Shown in pieces: positions 12,102 through 22,469 of a stretch of 64,000 nucleotides of DNA. Below the pieces are notes generated by a model. That model was given only the letters and a program-made list of their open reading frames with translations. It made no database searches and had not been told where the DNA came from. The translations under genes were made by a program, and so were the position numbers. The stretch covers positions 72,708,756 to 72,772,755 of the forward strand of contig CM060731.1 of assembly GCA_030704615.1 (NCBI GenBank), in the 5' to 3' direction. The DNA comes from Takakia lepidozioides (Eukaryota > Streptophyta > Takakiopsida > Takakiales > Takakiaceae). How positions within the stretch are numbered: the stretch's first letter is position 1; each line of letters opens with the position of its first letter.

Positions 12102-14327
12102 GTGTTCGTTAGCCCTCAGACATGCAGCTGGCATAGCAGCTTCACACCCACCACTGCTCTTGACAGTGGATTGCCAGAGGGGTTCAACAAGAATTCTTCT
12201 GGCATTTGTCGGGATGTGTGGATACTGTGTAAGGCAGGACGACTGAAAGAGGCGCTGCACATTTTGAACCATCAGGACGTTCGGGCAGACTCCAATGTTT
12301 ATGTCTGTCTCTTGCAGCAGTGCATCAATATGAAATGCCTACCAGAAGGAAAGCAGGTGCATGCCCACATTATCCAAAGTGGATTCAAGCCAAATATCTT
12401 CCTTCTCAACACTCTCATCAACATGTATGCCAAGTGTGGGAGCGTGATGGATGCACGACAAGTGTTTGACAAAATGCCTGCACGAAATCTGTTTACATGG
12501 ACTATAATGATAGCAGGGTATGCCAGATGTGGATGTGGTAGGGAGGCTTTTGAGATCTATGAGCAAATGATATGGGAAGGGCAGACACCAGACAAGGTCA
12601 CATTCATTTGCGTTCTAAATGCGTGTGCCAGTCTAGGATCACTGCAACAGGGCAAAGAGGTCCATTACAACATCATCAAAGCTGGAATCATGAACGATAT
12701 AATTTTGGATACTGCCCTTATTGATCTGTATGCAAAATGTGGGAGCATGAAGGATGCACACGAAGTGTTTGATGGTATGCCTAAACGAAGTGTGGTTTCA
12801 TGGAGTGCAATGATCACAGGATATGCTCAGCATGGGTGCGGGATGGAGTGTTTGAAGATCTATGAGCAGATGCAAAGAGAAGGGGTGACGCCCAACAGGG
12901 TCACGTTCATTTCTGTTCTGAATGCATGTGCAGGCATAGGAGCACTGGAAAAGGGTAAAGAGGTCCATGCAGACATCATCAAAGTTGGGATTGCACCATA
13001 CATAAGTTTGGAGACTTCCCTTGCTGACATGTATGCTAAATGTGGGAGTCTGAAGGATGCTCGTCAAGTGTTCGACAATATGGCTCAACGAGATGTGGTC
13101 TCATGGAATGCCATGATTTCAGGATATGCTCGGCAGGGGTGTGGTAAGGAGGCTTTGAAGATGTATGAGCAAATGCAATTGGAACAAGTGAAGCCCAACA
13201 AGGTCACATTCATTTGCATTCTCACTGCTTGTGCCACTTTAGGAGCCCTCGAAAAGGGCAAAGAGATCCATGCTGATACTATCAAAACTGGAATTGTATC
13301 AGATACTATTTTGGAGACTACCCTTGTTGACATGTATGCCAAATGTGGGAGCATAAAGGAGGCCTGTCAAGTGTTTGTCAATATGGCTGAACGAAATGTG
13401 GTCTCATGGAATGCCATGATTGCAGGATATGCCAGATGTGGGTGTGGTATGGAGGCTTTCAAGACCTATGCTCAAATGCGACAGGAAAAAGTTCCTCCTG
13501 ACAGAATCACATTCATTTGTGCTCTGAATGCTTGTGCTAACTTAGGAGCCTTGGAAAAGGGCAGGAAGGTCCATGCTGACATGATCAAAGCTGGGATTTC
13601 CTCAAATATCAATTTGGAGAATACCCTTGTCAATATGTATGCTAACTGTGGAAGCATGAAGGATGCCCATCAAGTCTTTGACTATATGTTTGAAAGAGAT
13701 GTAGTTTCATGGAACTCTATGATTGCAGGATGTGCCCAACATGGGTCTGGTAGGGAGGCCCTCCAACTATTTGAACAAATGCAACATGAAGGCATTAGCC
13801 CTGATAGTATCACCTTTACATCTCTTCTCTCTGCTTGTAGCCGTGTGGGTCTAGTGGATGAAGGTTCTCACTACTTTGATTCCATGAGTCAAGCTCATGG
13901 CCTGACTCCCACAGGTGAACATTTTGGCTGCATGGTGGATCTTCTTGGTCGGTCAGGCCAATTGGATGAAGCAAAGGAATTCATCAACAAAATGCCAATT
14001 GAACCGGGTGCGTTGGTGTGGAGGGCTTTGCTTGGCTCCTGCAGAATTCATGGAAAAGTAGAACAAGCACAATGTGTCGCAGAAAACATCATAATGAAGG
14101 ATCCAGAGCATGCTGCAGCTTATGTGCTGCCATCAAACATCTATGCTGCTGCTGGCAGGTGGGATGATCAAGCAAAGATGACAAGATTGATGGAGGACAG
14201 ATGTGTCAAAAAAGAACCAGGGCGCAATTCCATTGACGTTTATGACCAGGTGCATACTTTTGTTTTGGAAGACCAGCCACATCCACAAATACAAGAAATC
14301 CATGCTCAACTGAGGAGATTTGAGTAA
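12102..14327 (+). pseudogene. PLS-E PPR frame, 741 codons, frameshifted before its DYW domain
   Basis: A long open frame (stop TAA 14325-14327) of P-L-S repeats closely similar to PPR1. Five (M/L)YA(K/N)CGS units are seen, followed by terminal repeats, an E domain (WRALLGSCRIHGKVEQAQCV), and an E+ domain (VKKEPGRNSIDVYDQVHTFV; EIHAQLRR). The open frame begins at 12042 after TAG 12039-12041, and there is no ATG before codon 12330, which lies inside the first repeats. Either a short upstream exon is spliced in (GGCACAG before 12102 could be an acceptor) or the start has been lost. At about 14316-14325 a one-base shift replaces the expected RRLSKQMKEADY with RRFE-stop, so the protein lacks its DYW domain. 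Role if expressed: organellar RNA binding and editing-site recognition. I lean towards a recent pseudogene. Confidence 0.8.
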
Positions 14328-14619
14328 GCAAATGAAGGAGGCTGATTACATGGCAGACACACAGTTTGTACTGCATGATGTAGAGGAGCAAAAGGAAAAT
14401 CTCACTTTGCCACCAGAATGAGAAGCTGGCCATTGCTTTTGGGCTCATCAGCATGCCCCTTGGGACACCTATCCACATCATCAACAACCTTCAGATCGTG
14501 GTGAGTGCCACACAGCAACAAAATTCATCTCAAGATTGTTGGACGAGCAGTTTTTGTACAGGATTTGAACTGCTTTCACCACCCAGGGTGGGGTTTTTAT
14601 TTGTGGAGATTACTCGTGA
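14316..14619 (+). pseudogene. Decayed DYW deaminase-like domain of PPR2
   Basis: Continuing past the frameshift, the plus strand reads LSKQMKEADYMADTQFVLHD, then LCHQNEKLAIAFGLISMP, GTPIHIINNLQ, RGECHTATKFISRLLDE and finally GVFICGDYS-stop at 14605-14619. At least three more frame changes are needed. The His of the HxE zinc/catalytic motif (family HHSEKLA) is Gln, the first Cys of the CxxCH motif is Arg, and the invariant terminal Trp is Ser (TCG). So the domain has lost both its frame and its key residues. Confidence 0.8.
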
Positions 14620-16478
14620 AACAAGCAATATGTATGAAAGAAAGTTTGTTGCTTCAAAATTGAGGCTGGAAAGGTGATTGTTCTCTTCCAATTGAAGCAG
14701 GGATTGAGGATTGGATTTGAAGTCAGATGGTAGGAAATTGCAAAAACACCTGCAATCTCCTACCATGCACATTTATATGCACATATGTGTAGACTGGGCA
14801 AAGATTACAGGTGAAAGAGCAGGCTTATCTCATTGAATGCAACAGTGAGTACCTCTAGTGATGTAAGATTTGCTGAATTTTGAAATGGATACACATTCTC
14901 CACAGAAAACCATGTATGGCACAGAATTTTCCCAAATGAGGTTCATGTGTAAGGACATTGATTGGATGCTTAGACTCTTGTCTCAAAATTAGGCTACCAG
15001 TGTGTGTCTCTCTCACTCTTTGCAGTCTCCCTTCACCCTAAAAGTTCCTGGCCACCAGTTTGTTGGATCTTTGCTGCCTTATTCTGAATATTATTTGGGC
15101 AATGGTCCTGCAGACTAGGGCCCCTGTCAGGGGATGGCAGCTGAGAAAAATTGAGAAATGGGCAAGCAGCACTCGTCTCTTTTGGCACTATTACTTAGTC
15201 AGGACAAATCTGGGAAACATTATAAATTACCTTTATGATGTTGTTCTGAACTTACATTGAGTATCTACGTTTTCTGTTTTGATGGGTCCATCAAATGGCC
15301 CTCAGGTTGACCCTGGTTAGTTGCACCTTCCCTTCAAGCGGGACGCTGAGGAGGCCGAGGAACGATGGGATGACCCATGGCTCTCTGCTCTTCGGATTGT
15401 AGTCTGCTCATCGTGGGCTTCTCTCTGAAGATCACCACGCAACATTGGCTCCCATGTTTCTACAATTGAACTCAAAACGTGTAATCTTGTGACGTGATTG
15501 TGCTGAAGGCCTACTGTGGTCCAGAAGGTCAGGGAGACTGGAAGTGAATCTTGTACTTCCTTGCAAAGCCTTGGTGACAGAATCGTATGTGGAAAGCAGC
15601 GGAGGCCAAAATGTGGGACACTTAACTCACACATTTAACTCACTTATCAACTTGGAAGGCCACATAGAAACCTGTCTAGCAAGGTTTAAGGGATATGAAT
15701 GGTGCACTTCAGGGGAAAGTCTCGGGTGAATTTGGAGCCCCTTTCATACACAAACCCTGGTGCTACAGGGAGCTTTTCAAAGACAGAGGTCTCAATAAAG
15801 TGCCACCTGGAGACAATCTGTACTGTGCTCGATGATAGAGGGCAGCCTGCCAAGCTCACCAGGTCATTGCACCCCCTGCATGCAAATACCAAAAAAATAT
15901 GGGTCATCAGAAACTCACATCTCGTGCCATTGCAAGTGTGCCAAATGCATTGAATGGCAGTTTTGTCCGAGCTTTATACCGACCCAGTTCCTGTCAGGAA
16001 ACCACAGGCCCAATTCACAGTTTGTGAAGTAGCATGGATATTTTGTTGCAACTTGCAGTTCTCGGGAAATAAAACCTCTCCCCTTGATTGTCTCCACCTA
16101 GTTACGTTGCATGGCAATGCCTTCAAAATTCTAGCAATCTTGGCTTTGCTTGAAATTAAACGTAGGGGACAATAGCCCAGCAACACAAGGACAAATGGAT
16201 CCATATCTGTCCACCAACTGGAAATACGAGTCAAGCAAACAGAAGCAGAACATACACATACAGTCGTCTGAACTGGTGCCTTGACTGGGATTGATCAAAT
16301 CGATGCACATTCCACCACTTAAGAAAGCTGGAAATTCCTCTTCCCCTTCCTATTAGTCCATCAAATCAGGTAGAGGTCCCAACAAGCCTCCATACCTCTC
16401 ACATGCACACTTTCAAATAAATAATTCCACCTCCTGCTTTCTCAAAGTGATGACTTGCCGCACAGCCAGAATACTTAC
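14620..16478. other. Mostly anonymous DNA with two unrecognised minus-strand exon-like frames
   Basis: On the minus strand 15317-15545 reads EVQDSLPVSLTFWTTVGL ... ASRLKGRCN-stop after an acceptor-like TTTGCAAG. A second frame at about 15686-15890 reads VSRWHFIETSVFEKLPVA ... VYERGSKFTRDFPL. Both look protein-like, but I do not recognise the family and cannot join them. They could be exons of one unknown minus-strand gene or a relic. Confidence 0.25.
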
Positions 16479-16675
16479 CTCCAATGTAGCACCATAAATG
16501 GGCTCCTTGTCACCGTCAACCATTATCTCTAGTGGAATGGTCCGGAGGTTGCCAGTGCTGGGGTCCACGAACCCCTCAGCTGGAGCATCAGGGTCTCCTG
16601 TCTGTACTAAAAAGCCATCAGCATCAATTTCAACCATGGCACCGTTGACCAATTTTAACACAAATGCAGAAGGAC
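16479..16675 (-). pseudogene. Isolated exon of a CYP38-like thylakoid-lumen cyclophilin
   Basis: The minus strand has an acceptor (CTCAG before 16675) and a donor (GAG|GTAAGT at 16479/16478). The 197-base exon between them encodes [36 protein letters not shown] and [19 protein letters not shown]. The TGDP-x-x-PAEGF-x-DPST and PLEIMV stretches match CYP38/TLP40, the lumenal immunophilin needed for photosystem II assembly. I could not find the next exon (expected PFNAFGTMAMAR) or the previous ones nearby. It is most simply a captured or left-over exon. An intact gene with very long introns is less likely, since a gypsy fragment begins about 200 bases upstream. Confidence 0.6.
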
Positions 16676-16899
16676 CTGAGATCAGCATTGGCACCTACTG
16701 TGTTCAGGTTGAGAATGCTGTCTTTATGGGATCACAGAAGAGCATTGGCAAAGGCCAATTTGGTTTTATCTGAGCACAGGTACTTTTCCTCAACACTATG
16801 GGAAAAACGATCGAAGACGATTAGCTATGAAATGCAAGCCATATGCAAGATTAATTGGGAGAAGAATTGTACAAGAGAGGAATAGATTCTGCTATGAGA

Positions 16900-18288
16900 C
16901 GTTGTCTCAATGAAAGTGAAGCAGAAGAAGTCATGCAATCAAATGCATGGAGTGGCAGGTGGGCACTTTGGAGCAGATACCACGGTAAGAAAAACCATGC
17001 TGGCAGGATACTGGTGGCCCACGATCTTCAGGGATATCCATCGACATTGTCAGGAATGTGATGGGTGTCAGAGGATGGGACCCATTGAACTTGCTGGACA
17101 TGGTGTTCCGAACCCAACCCTTCCTACTGAACCATTTCAGAGATGGGGGCTTGATAGGACATCAAGCCCCCATCCAGGTTCACCAGGACTCAATACCTCC
17201 TGACAGCTACAGATTATACTACCAAGTAGGTGGAGGCAAAGGCATTAAGGATAACATCCTAACCCGTACTGGTTGTCCTTTGGAATTTGTGAGTGAACAG
17301 GGAACTCATTTCATGAATGTCATAATCAAAACCCTGACAAGAGAGTTCATGATAGTACACCATAAGAGCACACGTTACTATCCACAGGGTAATGGGCAGG
17401 CAGAATCCACGAATAAGATCCTCTGCACTATCTTAACTAAGATAGCGGGGGCCAATCAAACTGATTGGGACAAGAAGTTATTCACAGCATTATGGTCTTA
17501 TCGCACTTCATATAAAGTGACTATGAGGCATACACCTCTCCAACTGGTTTATGGAGTAGAAGCATTACTCCCCATAGAATTCCAGATACCCACACTAAGG
17601 ACGAGAGGAATGCAGCGATGGGGGTTGGAAGAATCCATAAGATTGAGGGAACAAGAACTCTTCAATTTGGAAGAAGTATGAACAGATGCAGCAGATAATA
17701 TGCTCCGAATACAAAATCAGAGGAAGTTCAGGTCCATGGAGGGGAGCATTGCTATCCATTAAGCGAGTAGAGTTTGAAGGCTGGGAGGAAAGAAAAGTGA
17801 ATGTTTATACTCATATGCATGAAGTCAAAGAATTTAAAGAAGGAGATTTGGTGCTTAAGCTGAAAATGCCATGGCAGGGACAGTTCCAGATCAAGAAGGT
17901 CTATGGGAATGGAACGGTCGATCTGCAGACACTGGAAGAGGAAGAGGTAGCACGGGTGATAATAACAAGCTCAGGGGCTATCGTGGTTACCACAGGGAAA
18001 ACTCTCAAACACGACCTTTTCATTCTGCAGGATGCACGGGAAAAAGACAATGAACTTGGGGAACGGACAAAGGTTAGATCAGGGATTATATGTTCTATGC
18101 AAGACTGCAAGGTAAGTGAGGGCTACCCTGATGTGCTAGCTGAGTATGCGGCTATATACATCAAAGAGGCATACATCACTAACGCTCATTTACCATATCT
18201 CAACGATGTTAAGAAACATACTGTGTTGGGGGATGTGGTAGGAAGCACCACACTTTGGAATTTGAAGCTACTGAGACATGAGGTTTAG
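16900..18288 (+). pseudogene. Ty3/gypsy integrase fragment (non-chromovirus, Tat-like)
   Basis: Frames read the zinc-binding module and core (GGHFGADTTVRKTMLAGYWW; HCQECDGCQRMG; CPLEFVSEQGTHFMN; YPQGNGQAESTNKI; NQTDWDKKLFTALWSYRTSY; TPLQLVYGVEALLPIEFQ). A C-terminal part follows (FKEGDLVLKLKMPWQGQF; VYGNGTVDLQTLE). The STNKI-LxxIL and WDKKLFTALWAYRT style is typical of Tat-like elements rather than chromoviruses. The core between the zinc module and CPLEF is largely missing, and several frameshifts separate the blocks. No LTR, primer-binding site or reverse transcriptase is recognisable around it. Confidence 0.8.
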
Positions 18289-18724
18289 GAAGTTCTACTC
18301 CTTTGTTTGTCAATAAAGCCCTTACTTCTAGCAGTAATCTGTTGAATCTAGTTTTTTCCAGGTAAGTGTTTAGCGACATTATGATTGAACAATGAAGCAT
18401 ATTTTGTGAATTTATATACAAAGGCTGGTTCGAACACCACATGAATGTGTGTGTTGTGATTGTGATGTTGTTGTTTCTATGGATGGCATGTTTGATTGTA
18501 GTTGTCTTTTAGACTGTATGATATTGGTGCTTCTGTCAGTCTGTGCAACAGGGTTGGTGGTAGAATCTTTCTTTGTCACACTTTGCAACTGCTAGCAGGG
18601 TTGGGGGTCCACTCTTTGGTCATTGGAAGATTAATGCAGGCTCTCCTTCCCTGCAGAGGGATTGTGTCTTGATATAGAGGGCCAATTGCTTTGCCAATTG
18701 TTGTGCTTATGAGAGCTCCACATG

Positions 18725-19480
18725 GTTTGTTTAAATTTCATATTAATTTACTTCATTTACTATTTAAATTAGTCATTTGAAATTGAATAATATATAACAA
18801 ATTTTAAAATCTACATGACCTACACGTGTCATTCACACATACTCCAACAAGACCACGTGGCATCTGTAGTGTTGTAATGATATAGTCACACCCATAGTAA
18901 TGTAGTCATACATGTATTCAGGAAATGTGCCACATGTCATCGTCAGCGATGTACTGAGTAGTTATGTAGTCATCAGTGTAGTCACACAATGTAGTCATGT
19001 AGTCATAAAGTTACGCCTACATCACTATACTCCATCCCACGATTTGGACACGTGTCATAGCAGAGGGATTACGTGTGTCACGCAGACAACTATCCATGTA
19101 GGCGGACTTCTGTAGTAGTTATCATGTTAGTCATGACATGTAGTCGTGTAGTCGTGTAGTCCACTGTACCATATGGTCACACATGTCAAATCCCAAGGAT
19201 CCCACGTGTCACGCACAAGCCTCTCCATGTAGGCGCAATGTTGTAGTGATATAGTCATAACTTACAGTCGTGTAGTTATTTCTGTTATGACTACATCACC
19301 AAACCCTGCATCATTATCCCATGCCACATCCTCAGTGACGACCATGACTTCGCACTTATCACTCCGTAGTCATGGTAGAACTGACTTCGTGTTTGTCACT
19401 GTAGAGTGAGGTAGTCGTAAAAGCACTTATCACTGCAAATACAGTGATATCCGTAGTCATAAAAATGTTAATCTATACTA
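18725..19480. repeat. AT-rich stretch plus GTAGTCAT/ATGACTAC repeat cluster (copy 1)
   Basis: 18725-18815 is strongly AT-rich. From about 18830 the octamer GTAGTCAT and variants (GTAGTCGT, ATGACTAC) recur many times in both orientations, interleaved with CACGTGTCA motifs. The cluster ends with CGTAGTCATAAAAATGTTAA followed by TCTATACTAGGG near 19475. The same ending recurs at 48685-49040, where it is better preserved and looks like a CACTA terminus. Interpretation: subterminal repeats of a CACTA-family element. Confidence 0.6.
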
Positions 19481-19622
19481 GGGATAGGAACTAGTGTGTT
19501 AAGTTGAGTTGGGTGTTTCCTAGAACAAATCTAGGCTGTCATTGTCAGCTGCTAGCAGCAATGCAAGGATGTATGCATGATTTGTGCAGAGGCGCGGATA
19601 GCTGAAGGAGCAGGGATAGAGT

Positions 19623-20815
19623 GTGGGTCCAGTTTCATCCAAAAGGACCGGACTTCAAGCTCCGGATTACCTGTGGATCAATAACTACAAGAAACTTGCA
19701 GGGATAGATGATCAACTGAATGCAACAACTGCAGCAGCACAATTGATGAAATCAGGCACCTCAACCATGACCACAGCTTCTGAAAGAGGATCAAGAGAGG
19801 GAGTCCACAATACCTCTTCTGGCACTTCTGGGCATGTGAAGATACTTCGTGCGGCAGGCAGACTGGCAGAGGCTCTACAGACTATAAACCAAGAGGCAGA
19901 TTCAGATACGTATGTATGTCTCTTGCTTAAGTGCATCAAGATGGGAGGTCTGGAAGCTGGAAAGCAGGTGCACACTCACATTATCCAAAGTGGATTCACG
20001 TCAATTTTTTTTCTACTCAACTCCCTTGTCAACATGTATGTTAAGTGCGGGAGCATCATGGATGCTCACCAAATGTTCAACAGAATGCCTCAACGATGTT
20101 TGATCATGTGGAACATAATGTTGGCAGGATTTACCAAGCACGGGTGTGGTAGGAATGCTTTGGAGACCTATGAGCAAATGCTGCGCGAAAGGGTGAAGCC
20201 CAATCACATCACATTTTTTTGTTTTTACAATGTGCAAGCCAGGGAACTCTGGAAAAGGGGAAAGAAATCCATGGTGACATCGTCAAAGCTGGAATTGTAC
20301 CAGATGTCATTCTGAAAACTGCTCTGGTGGACATGTATGCCAAATGTGGGTGCATTAAGGATGCGAAGGGAGTTTTCAGCACTATGGCTGAACGAGATGT
20401 GGTGCCATTGGACGCGATGCTTGCAGGGTATGCAGAGCCGGGACGTGGTATGGAGGCTTTGGAGACTTATGAACAAATGATGGGAGAAGGATGAAGCCCG
20501 ACCACATCACGTTTGGGTGCGTTTGCAATGCGTGTGCAAGCCTGGCAGCTCTGGAAAGGGGCAAAGAGGTCCATGGTGACATTGTCAGAGCTGCAATTGT
20601 ACCAAATGTCATTTTGAACAATACCCCCATGGACATGTATGAAGGGAGTGTCCGTTAGTATGGCTGAACGAGATGTGGTGTCGTGGAGTGTGATGATTGC
20701 AAGATATGCACAACAAGGTCTCGGGATGGAGGCTTTGGAGACCTATGAGCAAATGATGTGCGAAGGGGGTGAAGCCCAACCACATGACGTTTGTTTGCAA
20801 CTTGGTCTCCCACCT
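19623..20815 (+). pseudogene. Broken PLS-class PPR gene (PPR3)
   Basis: The first ATG of the open frame is at 19746-19748. The frame encodes LRAAGRLAEALQTIN, GGLEAGKQVHTHIIQSGF, VNMYVKCGSIMDAHQMFNRM and LAGFTKHGCGRNALETYEQM. At about 20220, within a T-run (TTTTTTTGTTTTT), it shifts frame. The array then continues as TLEKGKEIHGDIVKAGI, VDMYAKCGCIKDAKGVF and ALETYEQMMGEG-stop, and further out-of-frame repeats run to about 20810. At least three frame changes plus an internal deletion around 20640 (MDMYEGS). It belongs to the same family as PPR1 and PPR2. Confidence 0.8.
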
Positions 20816-21545
20816 TAAACTGTCATCCCAGCATCCACCAGCAAAAACAATGAGTGAAAATACCATGCACGCTAGACTACGGAGGTCCAAGCATTATAGT
20901 ACTTAAGTACCGGGAGGGGGGCTGCAACTATTAATAGGGATGGATGGAGGGAGGGGAGGGAGGAACGGTAGGTAGGAAGGTCTATAGCCAATAAGTTGCA
21001 GCAAACAACATACATAGTCACACACACACATTTCAATTTCGTTCTTTCTACCTATCTACCCAAAAGGCTATGCCAAACACAAGGTCTTATGAGTACTTTC
21101 TGTACCTACCCTTGGCAATAAACTGAAGTAAATCCCTCACAATGGTCTCCCACTGGATGCGGAGTCTATGACCACAAGGATACAACAAATGTGAAGGACG
21201 GTAGTCTACACTCCAGTGGCCACATAAACAAAATTGGAAAAGAAGGTCATGGACTTACACCAAGCTGACTTTCAGGCGGCTGCGAGAACTGCTTGAGAGG
21301 GCTACTTTCCAGCTCCTCTGCTGACTTGTTGACAACATGGAGCCGCTTCATCATAGGTCCCTATATCACAAACCATTACAATTTCTTCAGTGGCATTACA
21401 ACCTGAAATACACTAGTTACATAGCTCACTCAAGAGAAACCCACTGCTCATGCAATTCACAAGCAACCCAAGAATTCCAAATGTGGACTAGACTTACATT
21501 ACATTGTTGTACCTTCTGACGATTACACTGAGCAAAATTATAGGG
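20816..21545. other. No gene recognised; GGGA-rich low-complexity and CA repeat
   Basis: 20930-20980 is a purine-rich GGGAGG tract, and a (CA)n run lies near 21027. The stretch probably includes the left flank or left part of the CACTA element that follows, but no clear terminal inverted repeat is visible. Confidence 0.35.
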
Positions 21546-22058
21546 CTATTGTCCAAAGAGAGGCTCAGACTTCAGAAACTGTGGAATACTAGGAATCTTG
21601 CTTGCCCTCTCCAAGAACGGCCACAACACATCGAGTAGATAGCCATCTTTTGGCCCTGATGATCGCATTTTCCATGGCTCCGGATATATCCCACTAAATG
21701 GAGGATTGTTTGATGCCTTTCTTGGTGTGTCATCAACAAGAAGAGTGTCTTCAGGACCCCATTTTGGCCACTCTTCCCACACTCTTGATAGGTTCTTCAA
21801 ATATATGGGCTTTGCATCAGCCCCCCTAGCCAATGGGTCAGTAAGCTCTTCATAGTATAGGGCATCCCACTGGAAAATAAGATTAGTGTGCCCTTTGAAA
21901 ATAAAGTCCACCATCGGAATGAAGTTGCGAGCTTTGCAGCAAGACCACACTGCCACCTCAAAGTGTGCAAAACACTTTTGCAAAAAAGAAATACAGCTGG
22001 GTCTCAAAACTACCATTTTCATCCCACACAACTTCCCCACAAATCCTTTGGGAACAGT
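21546..22058 (-). pseudogene. C-terminal half of an FCP1/NIF-type HAD phosphatase domain (captured fragment)
   Basis: The minus strand reads KGFVGKLCGMKMVVLRPSC, ISFLQKCFAHFEVAVWS, KGHTNLIFQWDALYYEELT, YLKNLSRVWEEWPKWGPED, TLLVDDTPRKASNNPP and YPEPW, ending FGQ-stop at 21546. The RP-x-C-x-x-FL ... WS and LLVDD(S/T)P-x-KA motifs are those of plant FCP1/NLI-interacting-factor phosphatases, including the two Asp of HAD motif III. The N-terminal half with motif I lies next to it on the opposite strand, so the domain cannot be made in one piece. It probably reached this place by gene-fragment capture inside the CACTA element. Confidence 0.75.
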
Positions 22059-22069
22059 TGTTGGACCAC

Positions 22070-22469
22070 TAGTATCAAAAAGATTGGCGGAGCGGTTTGA
22101 GACCGTAACTGGCGATCAATCTCAACTCTCCCCTAACCCTATCACCAATGATGATTTGCATCTGTCCAAGCAGTTCGCCATAGGGAAGGTAGGCACTGAG
22201 ACAACAATTTCAAGTCAGTCTGCCTCTGGTACAAAGGAAGCTACTGATCATGATGCCCGTGATATGTCTGAGAAGCCTGGTACACCGGATTCAGGTATGC
22301 ATGATTCCTTGGGGAATTCACATGGGGAGGATGGGACAGATGCTACGGCATTCAATTGGTTGTGCATCCCACTGGGGCTGATATGTTTCAGCCAGGTGAG
22401 CGTTTACAGTCTCCCCCACCTCGCAAGCACTTGCTAGTTTTGGATGTGAATGGATTGCTCTGTGAATCC
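22070..22469 (+). pseudogene. N-terminal half of the FCP1-like phosphatase (inverted relative to its other half)
   Basis: The plus strand has a Ser/Thr/Asp-rich open stretch (SKRLAERFETVTGDQSQLS; GTPDSGMHDSLGNSHGEDG). After one frame change at about 22350 it reads MFQPGERLQSPPPRKHLL and VLDVNGLLCES, ending near 22469. The LxLDxNGLL sequence is HAD motif I as it occurs in plant FCP1-like proteins (Asp at about 22443). In an intact gene it would directly precede the KMVVLRP segment, which here lies on the minus strand at 22040 and below. The 3' end overlaps the TnpA-like C-terminal frame on the other strand. Confidence 0.65.

Noticed and set aside
21408-21420. CACTAGTTAC as the left end of the CACTA transposon
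   Set aside because: Does not match the candidate right end beyond CACTAGT, and no flanking duplication was found.
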